The notes beneath the pieces were generated by a model, which saw only the letters and a program-made list of their open reading frames with translations, was not told where the DNA came from and did no database searches. DNA of 64,000 nucleotides from a virus. The stretch's first letter is position 1; every line of letters starts with the position of its first letter. The stretch spans positions 1-64,000 of IMG/VR virus record IMGVR_UViG_3300025098_000012; one strand, 5' to 3'. Positions 32,950 to 40,481 of the stretch are shown in pieces. A program made the translations under genes and the position numbers.

Positions 32950-33545
32950 ACCTCTAAGCTCACTCCAAAGAGCCGACCCTCTGATACCCTGTCGATCTTA
33001 ATTGACTTCATTCCTTGCAGGTTCAGTGACTCTGTGGACAGCTCACCAATCGTGAGGCTTGACCCTTTAGTGAGGGTGAACATTAGACCCCCGATGTTCA
33101 CCTCTTTAGTGCTTGTATCAGTAGGCTCTTGTGGTGAGAGGAGTACAGGTTCTTCGCTAGAGGATGCCTCACCACCTTCCATGATGTTATACATCTGATC
33201 CCTAAACTTCTTTGGAAGCTCACAACCGTACAACCCTTTGAGGTGGTAGTTGAGCTGATTGACCGATTTAAACTTGTGGCATACCATCTTTGAGTATTTG
33301 AGGATTGAGGTATGGATGAGGTCTTTCTCCTCTCCCACAGCACCCCTCTGAGAAGCGTACTTACGGATAGACATAAGTGCTTTCACAAAGACCTCTTTAC
33401 TGAGGACACCTGTTGCTAGATAGTTCTTGCGATGCTTGAGAGTCCAAATGTGCGTGGAGTCTACAACATCTTTTTGACCATGATTAAGGTCGAGGTATTT
33501 CATTGGTTCATTTAAGAGGAGGCAAGCCTCTGAGGATAGGTTCAT
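32946..33545 (-). CDS. Hypothetical protein sharing a C-terminal domain with its neighbour (199 aa)
   Basis: The start is preceded by AAAGG that overlaps the stop of the upstream gene. Residues ~1-120 are helical and basic, perhaps DNA-binding. A Ser/Glu/Pro linker follows. The last ~50 residues (EVNIGGLMFTLTKGSSLTIG ... SIKIDRVSEGRLFGVSLEV) are a strand-rich module. The upstream 412-aa protein ends in an equivalent module (VDRIENNTLYGVKIKK). Adjacent genes with a shared tail domain and different heads suggest two subunits that meet through it. Function unknown. Confidence 0.7.
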   Translation of the reverse strand: MNLSSEACLLLNEPMKYLDLNHGQKDVVDSTHIWTLKHRKNYLATGVLSKEVFVKALMSIRKYASQRGAVGEEKDLIHTSILKYSKMVCHKFKSVNQLNYHLKGLYGCELPKKFRDQMYNIMEGGEASSSEEPVLLSPQEPTDTSTKEVNIGGLMFTLTKGSSLTIGELSTESLNLQGMKSIKIDRVSEGRLFGVSLEV

Positions 33546-33547
33546 GT

Positions 33548-34786
33548 TTAACCTTTCTTGATCTTAACCCCATACAGGGTGTTGTTTTCAATGCGATCTA
33601 CTTCGAGGTTGATGCCACCATAGATGTGGACTCCCCCTTCAATCTGTACCTCCCCAATACAGATCACATTGTCGTTGGGAGTGAGTTTAAGAGTACCGAG
33701 CAGGACATAAGGCTCTGCCGATGATTGTTCTTCATTTGAGACAAGAGGCTCAACAGGAGGTTGCTCCACTTCCACTTTGGGGATTGGGTTTTGAGCCATT
33801 AAGTCATCGCATTCCTCTTGAGTCATAGGTACGACCATGTTCTCCTCTGCTGTGGCTTCAATGACAGCAACAAAGCTATCTTCTCGCTCTTGCCTGTTCT
33901 TCTTAGCCTTCTTTGGACGACCAGGCTTTGGGAAGTGTTCCTCAATAACCTCTAAGGTTTCAGCCGACAAGTTATCAAGGCTCAAGCCAAAGATCAGTTT
34001 CAAAGCGTAGTTGAGGTTGTTCTTAGCTGTAAAGTCTCGTAGGTTCGTTCCTAGATAAGCATCTCGCACCCATTGATCAGCGATCATCTTTACTTGACCT
34101 CGACCTAAGCTATCCTCTTTGAAAGACTTAAAGACATCAAGGAGTTTGATGTACGGAGACTTGCCTTTATTGACCATATGGAGAGGTTGAAGGGTTGCCT
34201 TTCGACCTTCGAGCGATGCTACACGATTGAGCATATTCCGAGTTTCCTCTGAACTCTCTTTGGAGTAGCTGACCCAAAGTCGATCCCACTTGGAGATCAT
34301 TTTTTTCTTGCCCTCTCGAACCCAAGGCATACGCTCATAGGCATCTTTACCGTTAAACACACCCTCATCTTCCATGCCGAGAAGGGGTAATATGAAGGTG
34401 TGTTCGCCTAGAAACTCGTTCCAAGTCTCATAAAGGTCAAGCTCCTCTTGAGTGGTATCGAGGTCGGTGTTTATTGGTAGCTGATAACAGTGTCGTATGT
34501 CTGTTTCTGCGATAGCTGTCTTATGACTGCACTCGATAAACTTGACATTGGACTTAGTAGCCTCTTGTCTAGCCCAGTTTCTTAAACTGTGGTTGCAGTT
34601 GGATTTGAGAACCAACACTAAGTCAGTGTTAGATGGGATGTTCTCTCTTCGATCTGCCGACTGATCCCAAGTCTTGTGGTTGCTGATGATGAGCTTTAGC
34701 TCTTTGCCGAAACGCTTGTTAAGACGCTCAACAAACTTAGAGGCGAACTTAGACTCGCCACCTATAACGAATGTGTTTTGTTGCAT
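33548..34786 (-). CDS. DUF2325-like N-terminal domain protein with AT-hook-like motif (412 aa)
   Basis: Residues ~5-95 resemble DUF2325: an opening strand VIGGESK, a central strand DLVLVLKSNCNHSL and a final strand NVKFIECSHKT. A long helical middle follows. Near residue 295 is PGRPKKAKKNRQ, an AT-hook-like basic GRP core. An acidic Pro-rich linker then leads to a ~50-residue C-terminal module shared with the downstream gene. DUF2325 has been linked to DNA-repair or mobile-element contexts, but its role is unclear. AAAGGAG precedes the start. The protein is probably cytoplasmic and DNA-associated. Confidence 0.65.
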   Translation of the reverse strand: MQQNTFVIGGESKFASKFVERLNKRFGKELKLIISNHKTWDQSADRRENIPSNTDLVLVLKSNCNHSLRNWARQEATKSNVKFIECSHKTAIAETDIRHCYQLPINTDLDTTQEELDLYETWNEFLGEHTFILPLLGMEDEGVFNGKDAYERMPWVREGKKKMISKWDRLWVSYSKESSEETRNMLNRVASLEGRKATLQPLHMVNKGKSPYIKLLDVFKSFKEDSLGRGQVKMIADQWVRDAYLGTNLRDFTAKNNLNYALKLIFGLSLDNLSAETLEVIEEHFPKPGRPKKAKKNRQEREDSFVAVIEATAEENMVVPMTQEECDDLMAQNPIPKVEVEQPPVEPLVSNEEQSSAEPYVLLGTLKLTPNDNVICIGEVQIEGGVHIYGGINLEVDRIENNTLYGVKIKKG

Positions 34787-34826
34787 AATACTCCTTTCGA
34801 GAGTCGTTGAAGGTAAGGTACTTATA

Positions 34827-35105
34827 TTATTCGGACTCGATTACTGCCGAACATTTGCTCGCAAACACCGACCTTCCGTCTGTGGTCAAGAACTTCCACA
34901 CACCCGACCTGTACACACTAGCGTTTGTAGGGTGTCGGAGGGTCTGAAAGTTGACCCACCCATTCGGCATCTCGCACGAGATGGTGTAGACCTTACCTGC
35001 TTCGACCGAAGTCGATGGTTTGGTTTCGAGATGGTTCTCGTATTGTGGGCTTCTTCCACAGCCCACAGCGAGTAAGGCTAAGAGTGTAAAAGTAAGGGCT
35101 TTCAT
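34827..35105 (-). CDS. Small lipoprotein (92 aa)
   Basis: A short signal peptide (MKALTFTLLALLAVGC) ends in a lipobox with Cys16, predicting lipidation and export. The mature part is ~77 residues with two further Cys (ISC at ~44 and SKC at ~85) that could form a disulphide. AAAGGA precedes the start. Candidate roles are a phage lipoprotein for superinfection exclusion or an outer-membrane spanin subunit. Neither is demonstrated, and no partner i-spanin is encoded next to it. Confidence 0.8.
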   Translation of the reverse strand: MKALTFTLLALLAVGCGRSPQYENHLETKPSTSVEAGKVYTISCEMPNGWVNFQTLRHPTNASVYRSGVWKFLTTDGRSVFASKCSAVIESE

Positions 35106-35157
35106 GTATAATGTCCTTTCAAGACTATTAAGAGCAAGATCGCTCGATACTAGACGA

Positions 35158-35172
35158 TAGATAAGGGGTTAC
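35158..35172 (+). repeat. 15-nt repeat TAGATAAGGGGTTAC, copy 1
   Basis: Exact inverse match to the copies at 35386 and 36028; a one-mismatch copy lies at 25114. Its AAGGGG also serves as the ribosome site of the gene at 35175. Confidence 0.7.
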
Positions 35173-35174
35173 CC

Positions 35175-35408
35175 ATGTATTATGTTCAGAATAAATCTAC
35201 AGGACAACCACTCTACTACACGCATAAAGGCAAGGTAGAGAAGGTCTATTCGCTACGCATCGTGGCAGAAATCGAAGCCGAGAAGGTGGATCAAGCAACT
35301 CACTTAAAGACAGCTAGGGTTGATGTCGTTGAGTTATCTAAGTCAGCTCGTCTATATATGGAGAATCAATCAAGAATGTGTGGTTGTAACCCCTTATCTA
35401 GCACTTAG
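35175..35408 (+). CDS. Small hypothetical protein flanked by inverted 15-nt repeats (77 aa)
   Basis: ATG at 35175 follows AAGGGG with suitable spacing. The protein is short and basic in its first half (YYTHKGKVEKVYSLRIVAEI) and ends in a Cys pair (MCGCNPLSS). The end of the coding frame runs through the second copy of the 15-nt repeat, so the last residues (CNPLSST) are encoded by the repeat itself. No family was recognised. The gene plus repeats looks like a discrete cassette. Confidence 0.6.
   Translation: MYYVQNKSTGQPLYYTHKGKVEKVYSLRIVAEIEAEKVDQATHLKTARVDVVELSKSARLYMENQSRMCGCNPLSST
35386..35400 (-). repeat. 15-nt repeat, copy 2 (inverted)
   Basis: GTAACCCCTTATCTA, the exact reverse complement of copy 1, inside the 3' end of the 77-aa gene. 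Confidence 0.7.
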
Positions 35409-35458
35409 TGTCGAGGGCAATGAAGCCCACCAACTTCCACTCCACTAAGGAGAACGAA

Positions 35459-36016
35459 ATGACAGCAACCCCAACATACATCATCGGTGATCCATGCTAC
35501 TCTCTGCACACAGTTGAGGCAGAGGGTACTCCACACTCTGAGGGTCTTTGGGTCAAGAGCTTCTGCGAGGCTCTTTGGTCTGCTCAAGAAACAGAGGACT
35601 TTGACGGACACTTCACCTACATGGGTCATCCCATCTTTGTGCATAGCACAGCGTATGGTGATGGTCAGTATGAGGGTAGTGATGGTCGATCTTACTCTGT
35701 TGACGCAGGGATCATCGGGGCAATCCCTGTGGATCTGATCGAAGATGAGGTCGCTCAAGAGATGCTCAAACAACCTTATGTCCGAACAGTGAGCATGACC
35801 AAGAGTCAGCTTAGTAAGGCTGACTACTATGATGGTACTTTCACCTTCCACACAAGCGAGGGTCGCCTTGAGATCGAGACTGATCCAGAGGAGGAGTACG
35901 AGTGCGAGGACTGTGGCTCAGAGATCAGCGAGTACGAGTACAACGATGATGGTGTCTGTAAGTGGTGTCGAGCTGACCGAGAGGAGCAGGAGCGAGAGGA
36001 GAAAGATGAGGACTAA
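35459..36016 (+). CDS. GDPCY-motif protein with C-terminal zinc ribbon (185 aa)
   Basis: The start at 35459 has AAGGAG six bases upstream. The N-terminus TPTYIIGDPCYSL and the later block GDGQYEGSDGRSYSVDAGII, followed by GAIP, are the two hallmarks of a family found in many phages and some bacteria, with no established function that I know of. The C-terminus adds a zinc ribbon (CEDCG ... CKWC, ~residues 148-171) and an acidic tail. The motif GDPCY could form a catalytic Cys site, but this is not shown. It precedes further small genes on the same strand. Confidence 0.75.
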   Translation: MTATPTYIIGDPCYSLHTVEAEGTPHSEGLWVKSFCEALWSAQETEDFDGHFTYMGHPIFVHSTAYGDGQYEGSDGRSYSVDAGIIGAIPVDLIEDEVAQEMLKQPYVRTVSMTKSQLSKADYYDGTFTFHTSEGRLEIETDPEEEYECEDCGSEISEYEYNDDGVCKWCRADREEQEREEKDED

Positions 36017-36027
36017 GGGAGGAAACC

Positions 36028-36042
36028 GTAACCCCTTATCTA
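36028..36042 (-). repeat. 15-nt repeat, copy 3 (inverted)
   Basis: GTAACCCCTTATCTA again, in the 78-bp intergenic gap before the 130-aa gene and in the same orientation as copy 2. Confidence 0.7.
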
Positions 36043-36094
36043 TAACCTTACATGAGGAATGAACCTCACCAACTACTCTTACAAGGAGAACAAT

Positions 36095-36487
36095 ATGAGC
36101 ATGGCTTGGGATCACTATCGTGAAGTAATGGCTGACAATGGGTACTTTGATGACGATGGACTCGTTCGTGGTCATCTCGCTGACAATGGGTATTACTACG
36201 AGGACGGTTATTGGGTATCCACCTTTGTTAACAAAGTGGTGGTCGCTCGTAAAGATCACCCGAAGTTCGGGGTCGTCAAGGGCGAGAAGCATCGCTTCAT
36301 CAAGACTAAGTACATCTGTGATGAGACAGGTTGTAGCTCTTGGGAGGTACAGCGTAAGACTCTTGGAGTGGTTGTAAATATAACCCCAAGAGAGGATCCA
36401 GCTCCTGTCAAGTCAAGTTGGGGAACACCACCTACGACACCGAACCTTTGGAACACCCGAAGTTGGTTTCAAAAAGAGGACAAATAA
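36095..36487 (+). CDS. Small hypothetical protein with internal ADNGY repeat (130 aa)
   Basis: ATG at 36095 follows AAGGAG. The N-terminal third contains two near-identical units, ADNGYFDDDG and ADNGYYYEDG, separated by nine residues. The remainder is basic and aromatic with a C-terminal Pro/Trp-rich stretch. The leader before it is similar to that before the GDPCY gene (ACAAGGAGAACAAT against ACTAAGGAGAACGAA). No family was recognised. The stop overlaps the start of a 25-aa micro-gene. Confidence 0.65.
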   Translation: MSMAWDHYREVMADNGYFDDDGLVRGHLADNGYYYEDGYWVSTFVNKVVVARKDHPKFGVVKGEKHRFIKTKYICDETGCSSWEVQRKTLGVVVNITPREDPAPVKSSWGTPPTTPNLWNTRSWFQKEDK

Positions 36488-36564
36488 TGCCATACGCTTT
36501 AATCTGTGGACTAATAGAGGTGGCTATTATTGTAGCCTTAGTGAAATCTTGGAGATCACCATGA
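36487..36564 (+). CDS. 25-aa membrane micro-protein
   Basis: A frame of 25 codons starts at ATG 36487, overlapping the previous stop (TAATG), and ends in a TGA overlapping the next ATG (ATGA). The peptide is one hydrophobic helix (ICGLIEVAIIVALV) with a basic end (KSWRSP). Coupling on both sides makes translation plausible despite the size. Function unknown. Confidence 0.5.
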   Translation: MPYALICGLIEVAIIVALVKSWRSP

Positions 36565-36815
36565 GAGAGATCGAAGCTATCAGTTATCTTGTAGGACTCG
36601 ATCCAGAACCAAATGGTTCAAACTTCAACTGGTTTGCCATGACTCATTCGGGCATTCCACTTAGCCTCTATTATGAGGTCAATCGTAAACCTTGTGATCT
36701 TCATTGGGTCGAGGTCATGGACTCTAAAGGAATACTAGGGCTACCCACAGACCAAGATGGTCTAGTAGGGATCGACATCAAAGACTTACCCAAATACTTC
36801 AAACAAGGAAGGTGA
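36561..36815 (+). CDS. Small hypothetical protein (84 aa)
   Basis: ATG at 36561 has GGAG six bases upstream, the site lying within the micro-gene. The product is a compact alpha/beta protein (HSGIPLSLYYEVNRKPCDLH, VGIDIKDLPKYF). Nothing diagnostic of a family was seen. It is the middle gene of a tight rightward set that ends with the MGLDQY protein. Confidence 0.6.
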   Translation: MREIEAISYLVGLDPEPNGSNFNWFAMTHSGIPLSLYYEVNRKPCDLHWVEVMDSKGILGLPTDQDGLVGIDIKDLPKYFKQGR

Positions 36816-36819
36816 ATAA

Positions 36820-37152
36820 ATGGGACTAGATCAATATGCGTTGACTCGCAAAAAAAACGAAAAGGACACCCAAATCATGCAGTGGCGTAAACACGCTAAT
36901 CTTGAAGGGTGGATGAGCGACCTATACTATGAAAAGGGAGGTGATGCCGAAGTGTTTAACTGTGTTGAGCTTTCCCTAGACAAAGATGACTTGTTAAGAC
37001 TCTTGGCAGAGTATCAAAGTCTACAAACAGCAACAGGCTCGTTTTGGGGTGTGAGCAATAGCCACGATCTTGAGCAGACTAAGGTATTCATCGAGTCGGC
37101 TATAAAGGCTATAGATGATGGTTATGAGGTCATATACGCATCGTGGTGGTAG
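36820..37152 (+). CDS. MGLDQY-family phage protein of unknown function (110 aa)
   Basis: The N-terminus MGLDQYALTR, the block QWRKHANLEGWM and the ending DDGYEVIYASWW define a family common in T4-like and other large phages. The pattern WRKH-x-N-L-x-x-W is notable. I know of no demonstrated function. A good ribosome site (AAGGAAGGTG) precedes the ATG. It converges with the interrupted T5orf172 gene, leaving a 25-bp gap. Confidence 0.75.
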   Translation: MGLDQYALTRKKNEKDTQIMQWRKHANLEGWMSDLYYEKGGDAEVFNCVELSLDKDDLLRLLAEYQSLQTATGSFWGVSNSHDLEQTKVFIESAIKAIDDGYEVIYASWW

Positions 37153-37177
37153 TCTCGTCTAAAGCACTTAACCTTGA

Positions 37178-37525
37178 TTAAGATTTCCACCAATCATCGA
37201 ACGCACCCCATTCGATCATCTCATATAGATCAGTAGGGATCGACCCGACACAATCATGGTGAAACCACTCACCATTTTGCCTTATACGCCACCTTTTAAG
37301 GTCTTCATGTAGGTGTGGTTCTCTCCACCCTAAACCTTCAAAAGAGGCTATAAGACGAAGCGTATTTGAGTTTCCTGTTTGAAGTTGCTTGAGTCTCTTC
37401 TTTGGGTGCTTAGAGCGACCTATCTTAATCATCCCTGTTTTGCTTTACTGGATGAAGTACAGATAGTCGCCCTGCTTTCGTTGCTTCTGCTCACGATTTC
37501 TATTTAACATTTCTTCTAAAGTCAT
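37178..37525 (-). pseudogene. T5orf172/GIY-YIG-like gene with an in-frame stop
   Basis: A frame starting at ATG 37525 with an excellent ribosome site (AAGGAG, seven-base spacing) encodes 26 residues ending GDYLYFIQ, then a TAA at 37445-37447. Reading straight on in the same frame gives SKTGMIKIGRSKHPKKRL, exactly the continuation expected for the T5orf172/MUG113 GIY-YIG-like domain. The rest includes the expected LQTG and GEWF motifs, ending at 37178. An internal ATG at 37432 could start a truncated 84-aa product but has no spaced Shine-Dalgarno. So this is a gene broken by one stop, a recoding case or a sequencing error. Confidence 0.75.
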
Positions 37526-37573
37526 ATTTTACTCCTTACTTACATTATATGAGATTAGAAGAATGGAGTCTGT

Positions 37574-38749
37574 TCAGAAAAAATACTCATTATCATTCCA
37601 TTTAGGTTCGGGTGTTAAACCCTTACTCCAAATGAAGATCGGCTCACAAGTTGGTTGGTCTGTTTTCTGACCACCTCGCTCGGACATACGATAGCCAACC
37701 ACACCCTCATAGGTCGCTCCTAAGTTCTTCATGTGGTCAAGCATTGGTGTGCAGATGTCCTCTCCTTTTTTATCTGCAATGTTGATTGCTATCCGACCAC
37801 CTTCTTTGAGTACAGACCAACATTTAGTGAGGGTAGCGAGTAAGAAATCATTCACCCAATCATTAAGGTTTGGATAACGCTTCCACGATTGAGTCTCCTC
37901 CTCACTATATCTCTCGATGTCGAAGTAAGGAGGACTCGTGAAAACGAAGTCTACACTTATGTCAGATAAATCAGCATCCTCAGCAGGGGAACAGATAAAC
38001 CTAGTCGTTTTGCCTGTATCACAGAGGCTGACGATTTGCTTGTATGGCTCATGGAGCTGAGTATTAGGATCTATACCTATGTACGACTCAGCGTTCGAGG
38101 CGAGGAAGCCTACAAGCCTATCACCCCAACCAGCCGAGAAATCTAAGACGCTTTTGGGTTGGAACAGGTCATAGAGAGCTTTAGCCGACTCAGCTTTAAA
38201 CTGACTCGCAGTATAGGTGTGCATCTTTAAGGCTCTTCTGAGGGTTTGCTTATTGACTCCACCTCTCTCATAGATGTCTCTTTCACAAATGCCGAAGAAG
38301 CATCTTAGGAACGAGTTGCTTCTACTCGCATTGACCCACTCATCATAGGGTGAGTTTCCTTGTTTACGATAGCTACATTTCATTCTCTGTTCTTGGGTGA
38401 ACAGATTGGAAACAGTTTTCCCTCTATAGTAGTTATCAAGGTAGACTGACTTGCCTAGATAACTTGTGTCTAAGGGTTTAGCTTGACGAGGAGCGACCCA
38501 CCCTTCAAAGCAGAATGGATCTTTCCTTGCTTTGAGGGATTTAAAATCCTCGATTGCCATCTCTCTTGTGTACTCGAAGTACGGATAGGGCAAAGACTCA
38601 ATAATGGGTGCTAGATGGTCTTTGATCTGTTCCTTACTATATGTCTCACGAAGCATACTCCATTCGTTAGGGAGTATGTGAAGATACCCATCTTTAATGT
38701 ACTCGATGTCATCTAGCGAATTAAGATTGGTCTTATATTCAAAGTACAT
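37574..38749 (-). CDS. SPPY-type SAM-dependent methyltransferase, cassette copy C (391 aa)
   Basis: SAM-binding motif I is LDFSAGWGDRLVGF (~202-215), the next strand gives YIGIDPN, and the catalytic loop is FTSPPYFD (~270-277), the S/D-P-P-Y class used by amino-methyltransferases of DNA (N6-adenine or N4-cytosine). A ~200-residue N-terminal domain (SNSFLRCFFGI, THTASQFK-like region) precedes it and is probably substrate-recognising. It is paralogous to the two 401-aa products upstream but more diverged. It is the last intact gene of the modification cassette and directly abuts the PLP gene. The methyl acceptor could be a modified base rather than A or C. Confidence 0.8.
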   Translation of the reverse strand: MYFEYKTNLNSLDDIEYIKDGYLHILPNEWSMLRETYSKEQIKDHLAPIIESLPYPYFEYTREMAIEDFKSLKARKDPFCFEGWVAPRQAKPLDTSYLGKSVYLDNYYRGKTVSNLFTQEQRMKCSYRKQGNSPYDEWVNASRSNSFLRCFFGICERDIYERGGVNKQTLRRALKMHTYTASQFKAESAKALYDLFQPKSVLDFSAGWGDRLVGFLASNAESYIGIDPNTQLHEPYKQIVSLCDTGKTTRFICSPAEDADLSDISVDFVFTSPPYFDIERYSEEETQSWKRYPNLNDWVNDFLLATLTKCWSVLKEGGRIAINIADKKGEDICTPMLDHMKNLGATYEGVVGYRMSERGGQKTDQPTCEPIFIWSKGLTPEPKWNDNEYFF

Positions 38750-39610
38750 TTAAGCACCTAAGTTCCAGAATAGGGTTTTCCCTTTTAACTTGTAAGGGTT
38801 TTCAGTGATCCACTCCCACGCTTTTTTATCCCAAAGTTTATTGCAAGGGAAAGGGGTTGTGAAGTGATCCATCTCATCGTAGAAATCAAACTCTGACTTA
38901 TAAATCTTGAGGCAAGATGGAACGCTACCAAGATTAGAGATCAGAGCATTTTGTATTGTCTTAACGCTAGAAGTAGCAACGATTACAATCTTCTTGCCTT
39001 CAAAGTCTGGCTCAAACATCGCTCCTGCAATGTAATCAACACCTAAGAAACCTTTAATCAGCCCAACACTTGTGATCCCACTTCCGCCTTGAATGACTAG
39101 GGTGTTGTACTCATTTTGAGAAAAGAACTCTTTAGAACGCTCTGTCCAATAGTTGATATAGACAGGGTGGTTGAACGCATCTGGACTCATTTGCCAATTA
39201 TTTTTTCTAGCCATCTTCTTTGTCTGAGAAGACAAGATAGCTACCATGTTGTGTCTTAAGGGGATCAGCTCTCCACCGTACAGCTCGATCTTCTTAAGAA
39301 TTTCTTGAGAGTACGCTTTTGTGTTTGGGTAAGCTATTTTGATGTCATAACCTAGCTCTTTGCCCCAATAGGCTAACGCCCAGCCTGTATATGATCCTCT
39401 AACTGTGAGATGTACGATGGGCTTATCTTTTGTGAAATAGTCTGAGGAGAGAAGTCTCCTTATGCCTTCAAGTTTAGCCCAAGGGGGGAGGTCGAGAGTT
39501 CCGTTGAGCAGATCATCTCTTTTGACATCGACATTTTTGTGTTTGACTTTGTAAGTTTCAATCGGTGTATTAAAATTTAGCACTAAACATTGCCTTTTCT
39601 TCAAACTCAA
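38750..39610 (-). CDS. Fold-type II PLP-dependent enzyme homologue (286 aa)
   Basis: It resembles the ACC deaminase/cysteine synthase/threonine synthase fold. VKRDDLLNG is followed by PPWAKLEGIRRLL (the candidate Schiff-base Lys46, equivalent to GNKxRK), then RGSYTGWALAYWGKELGY in the place of the substrate loop, and QGGSGITSVGL (~174-184) as the phosphate-binding loop. These enzymes do beta-elimination, replacement or deamination on amino acids. Shorter than usual (300-350 aa). The start overlaps the PP-loop gene, and the stop abuts the methyltransferase. In this setting it might transfer an amino-acid-derived group to a modified base; that is inference. Confidence 0.7.
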   Translation of the reverse strand: MSLKKRQCLVLNFNTPIETYKVKHKNVDVKRDDLLNGTLDLPPWAKLEGIRRLLSSDYFTKDKPIVHLTVRGSYTGWALAYWGKELGYDIKIAYPNTKAYSQEILKKIELYGGELIPLRHNMVAILSSQTKKMARKNNWQMSPDAFNHPVYINYWTERSKEFFSQNEYNTLVIQGGSGITSVGLIKGFLGVDYIAGAMFEPDFEGKKIVIVATSSVKTIQNALISNLGSVPSCLKIYKSEFDFYDEMDHFTTPFPCNKLWDKKAWEWITENPYKLKGKTLFWNLGA

Positions 39611-40481
39611 TGTCCTTGAGTATTTGGTTATATATTGCTCTTGTGTCTTTATATGAAGTGCCTTTTAACAGCACTCTTCTATGTAAACCTTTTAGACCAC
39701 CGTCAGTGCCTGTAGTATGGAAGTTTGATCTGTTCGTATTGTGTTTATCAAAGTATTCTTTATGTGTATGCTGAGTAATGAACCATTTAGGTTGGATCTT
39801 ATTATTTGCAGGATTAATGAGTAGCTGATCCCATAGTAAAGTCTTACATAAAGATTCTATTTGAGGTGTGCGAAAAGGACACAACACTTCAACCCCTGTT
39901 TTTTTTAAAAATTGTCTTATCACCCACAAGTTGTGTGGGCTACCAGAGAGGTACTTTTCCTCTAACTGTTTCTCTACTAAGTTTTTAAAATAGTTATCGA
40001 GGGAAGCCCTAGACCCACCTTTTTTGTATGCACCCCAAAGGCTGTTGATTTTAGCTCCTGTATGAGCAAACATCGTAGTGTAAAAGCCTGTTACTAGATA
40101 AGGTGTAGTTATCAACTGTCTCATGTAAGTATAAGCATGACAAACCTGTGTCTCTATATTCCTCGTTGTGCGTGTAATCTTAATGACTTCTTTAACTTCC
40201 CTTAACAGGTCATCACGAATGGGATTTGAGGGTATCACTGCAACTTTCAAAGGTAGGTCATAATGCTTTGCTATTTGTCGAGCATACTCAAGGTCTTTGG
40301 AATACTCACCTTCAATCTCAAAGGTAATCAACTCTTTTGGTGGCCTTCCTAGTTCTATCATTGTGAACAAAAGCATGGAAGAGTCTATCCCACCAGAAAA
40401 CGATAAACTGATTTCATTGGGAAGGTTTTTCACAGAGTCATAGATTGCTTCTTTAAAGTCTTGTACCCATGTGTGTGTCAT
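39570..40481 (-). CDS. PP-loop ATPase, asparagine-synthetase C-domain-like (303 aa)
   Basis: The PP-loop SFSGGIDSSMLLFT (~27-40) is intact. A second strand (PLKVAVIPSN) and the downstream HTGAKINSLWGAYKKGG region match asparagine-synthetase-type adenylating enzymes. There is no N-terminal glutaminase Cys domain, so ammonia or an amine would have to come from elsewhere. Such stand-alone PP-loop enzymes activate carboxyl or carbonyl groups by AMP and form amides or thio compounds. The gene overlaps both its neighbours (41 and 29 bp), a sign of stoichiometric coupling with the TS-like and PLP products. Confidence 0.8.
   Translation of the reverse strand: MTHTWVQDFKEAIYDSVKNLPNEISLSFSGGIDSSMLLFTMIELGRPPKELITFEIEGEYSKDLEYARQIAKHYDLPLKVAVIPSNPIRDDLLREVKEVIKITRTTRNIETQVCHAYTYMRQLITTPYLVTGFYTTMFAHTGAKINSLWGAYKKGGSRASLDNYFKNLVEKQLEEKYLSGSPHNLWVIRQFLKKTGVEVLCPFRTPQIESLCKTLLWDQLLINPANNKIQPKWFITQHTHKEYFDKHNTNRSNFHTTGTDGGLKGLHRRVLLKGTSYKDTRAIYNQILKDIEFEEKAMFSAKF

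Noticed and set aside
35405-35851. A 148-codon antisense frame opposite the GDPCY gene
   Set aside because: The plus-strand frame has a clear ribosome site and family motifs; the antisense frame is a compositional shadow.
36374-36385. ATATAACCCCAA resembling the 15-nt repeat
   Set aside because: Only part of the motif matches and it lies inside coding sequence, so chance is sufficient.
37178-37432. Treating the 84-aa T5orf172 frame as an ordinary complete gene
   Set aside because: The missing first strands are present in frame just upstream of a single TAA, and the 84-aa frame has no spaced ribosome site.
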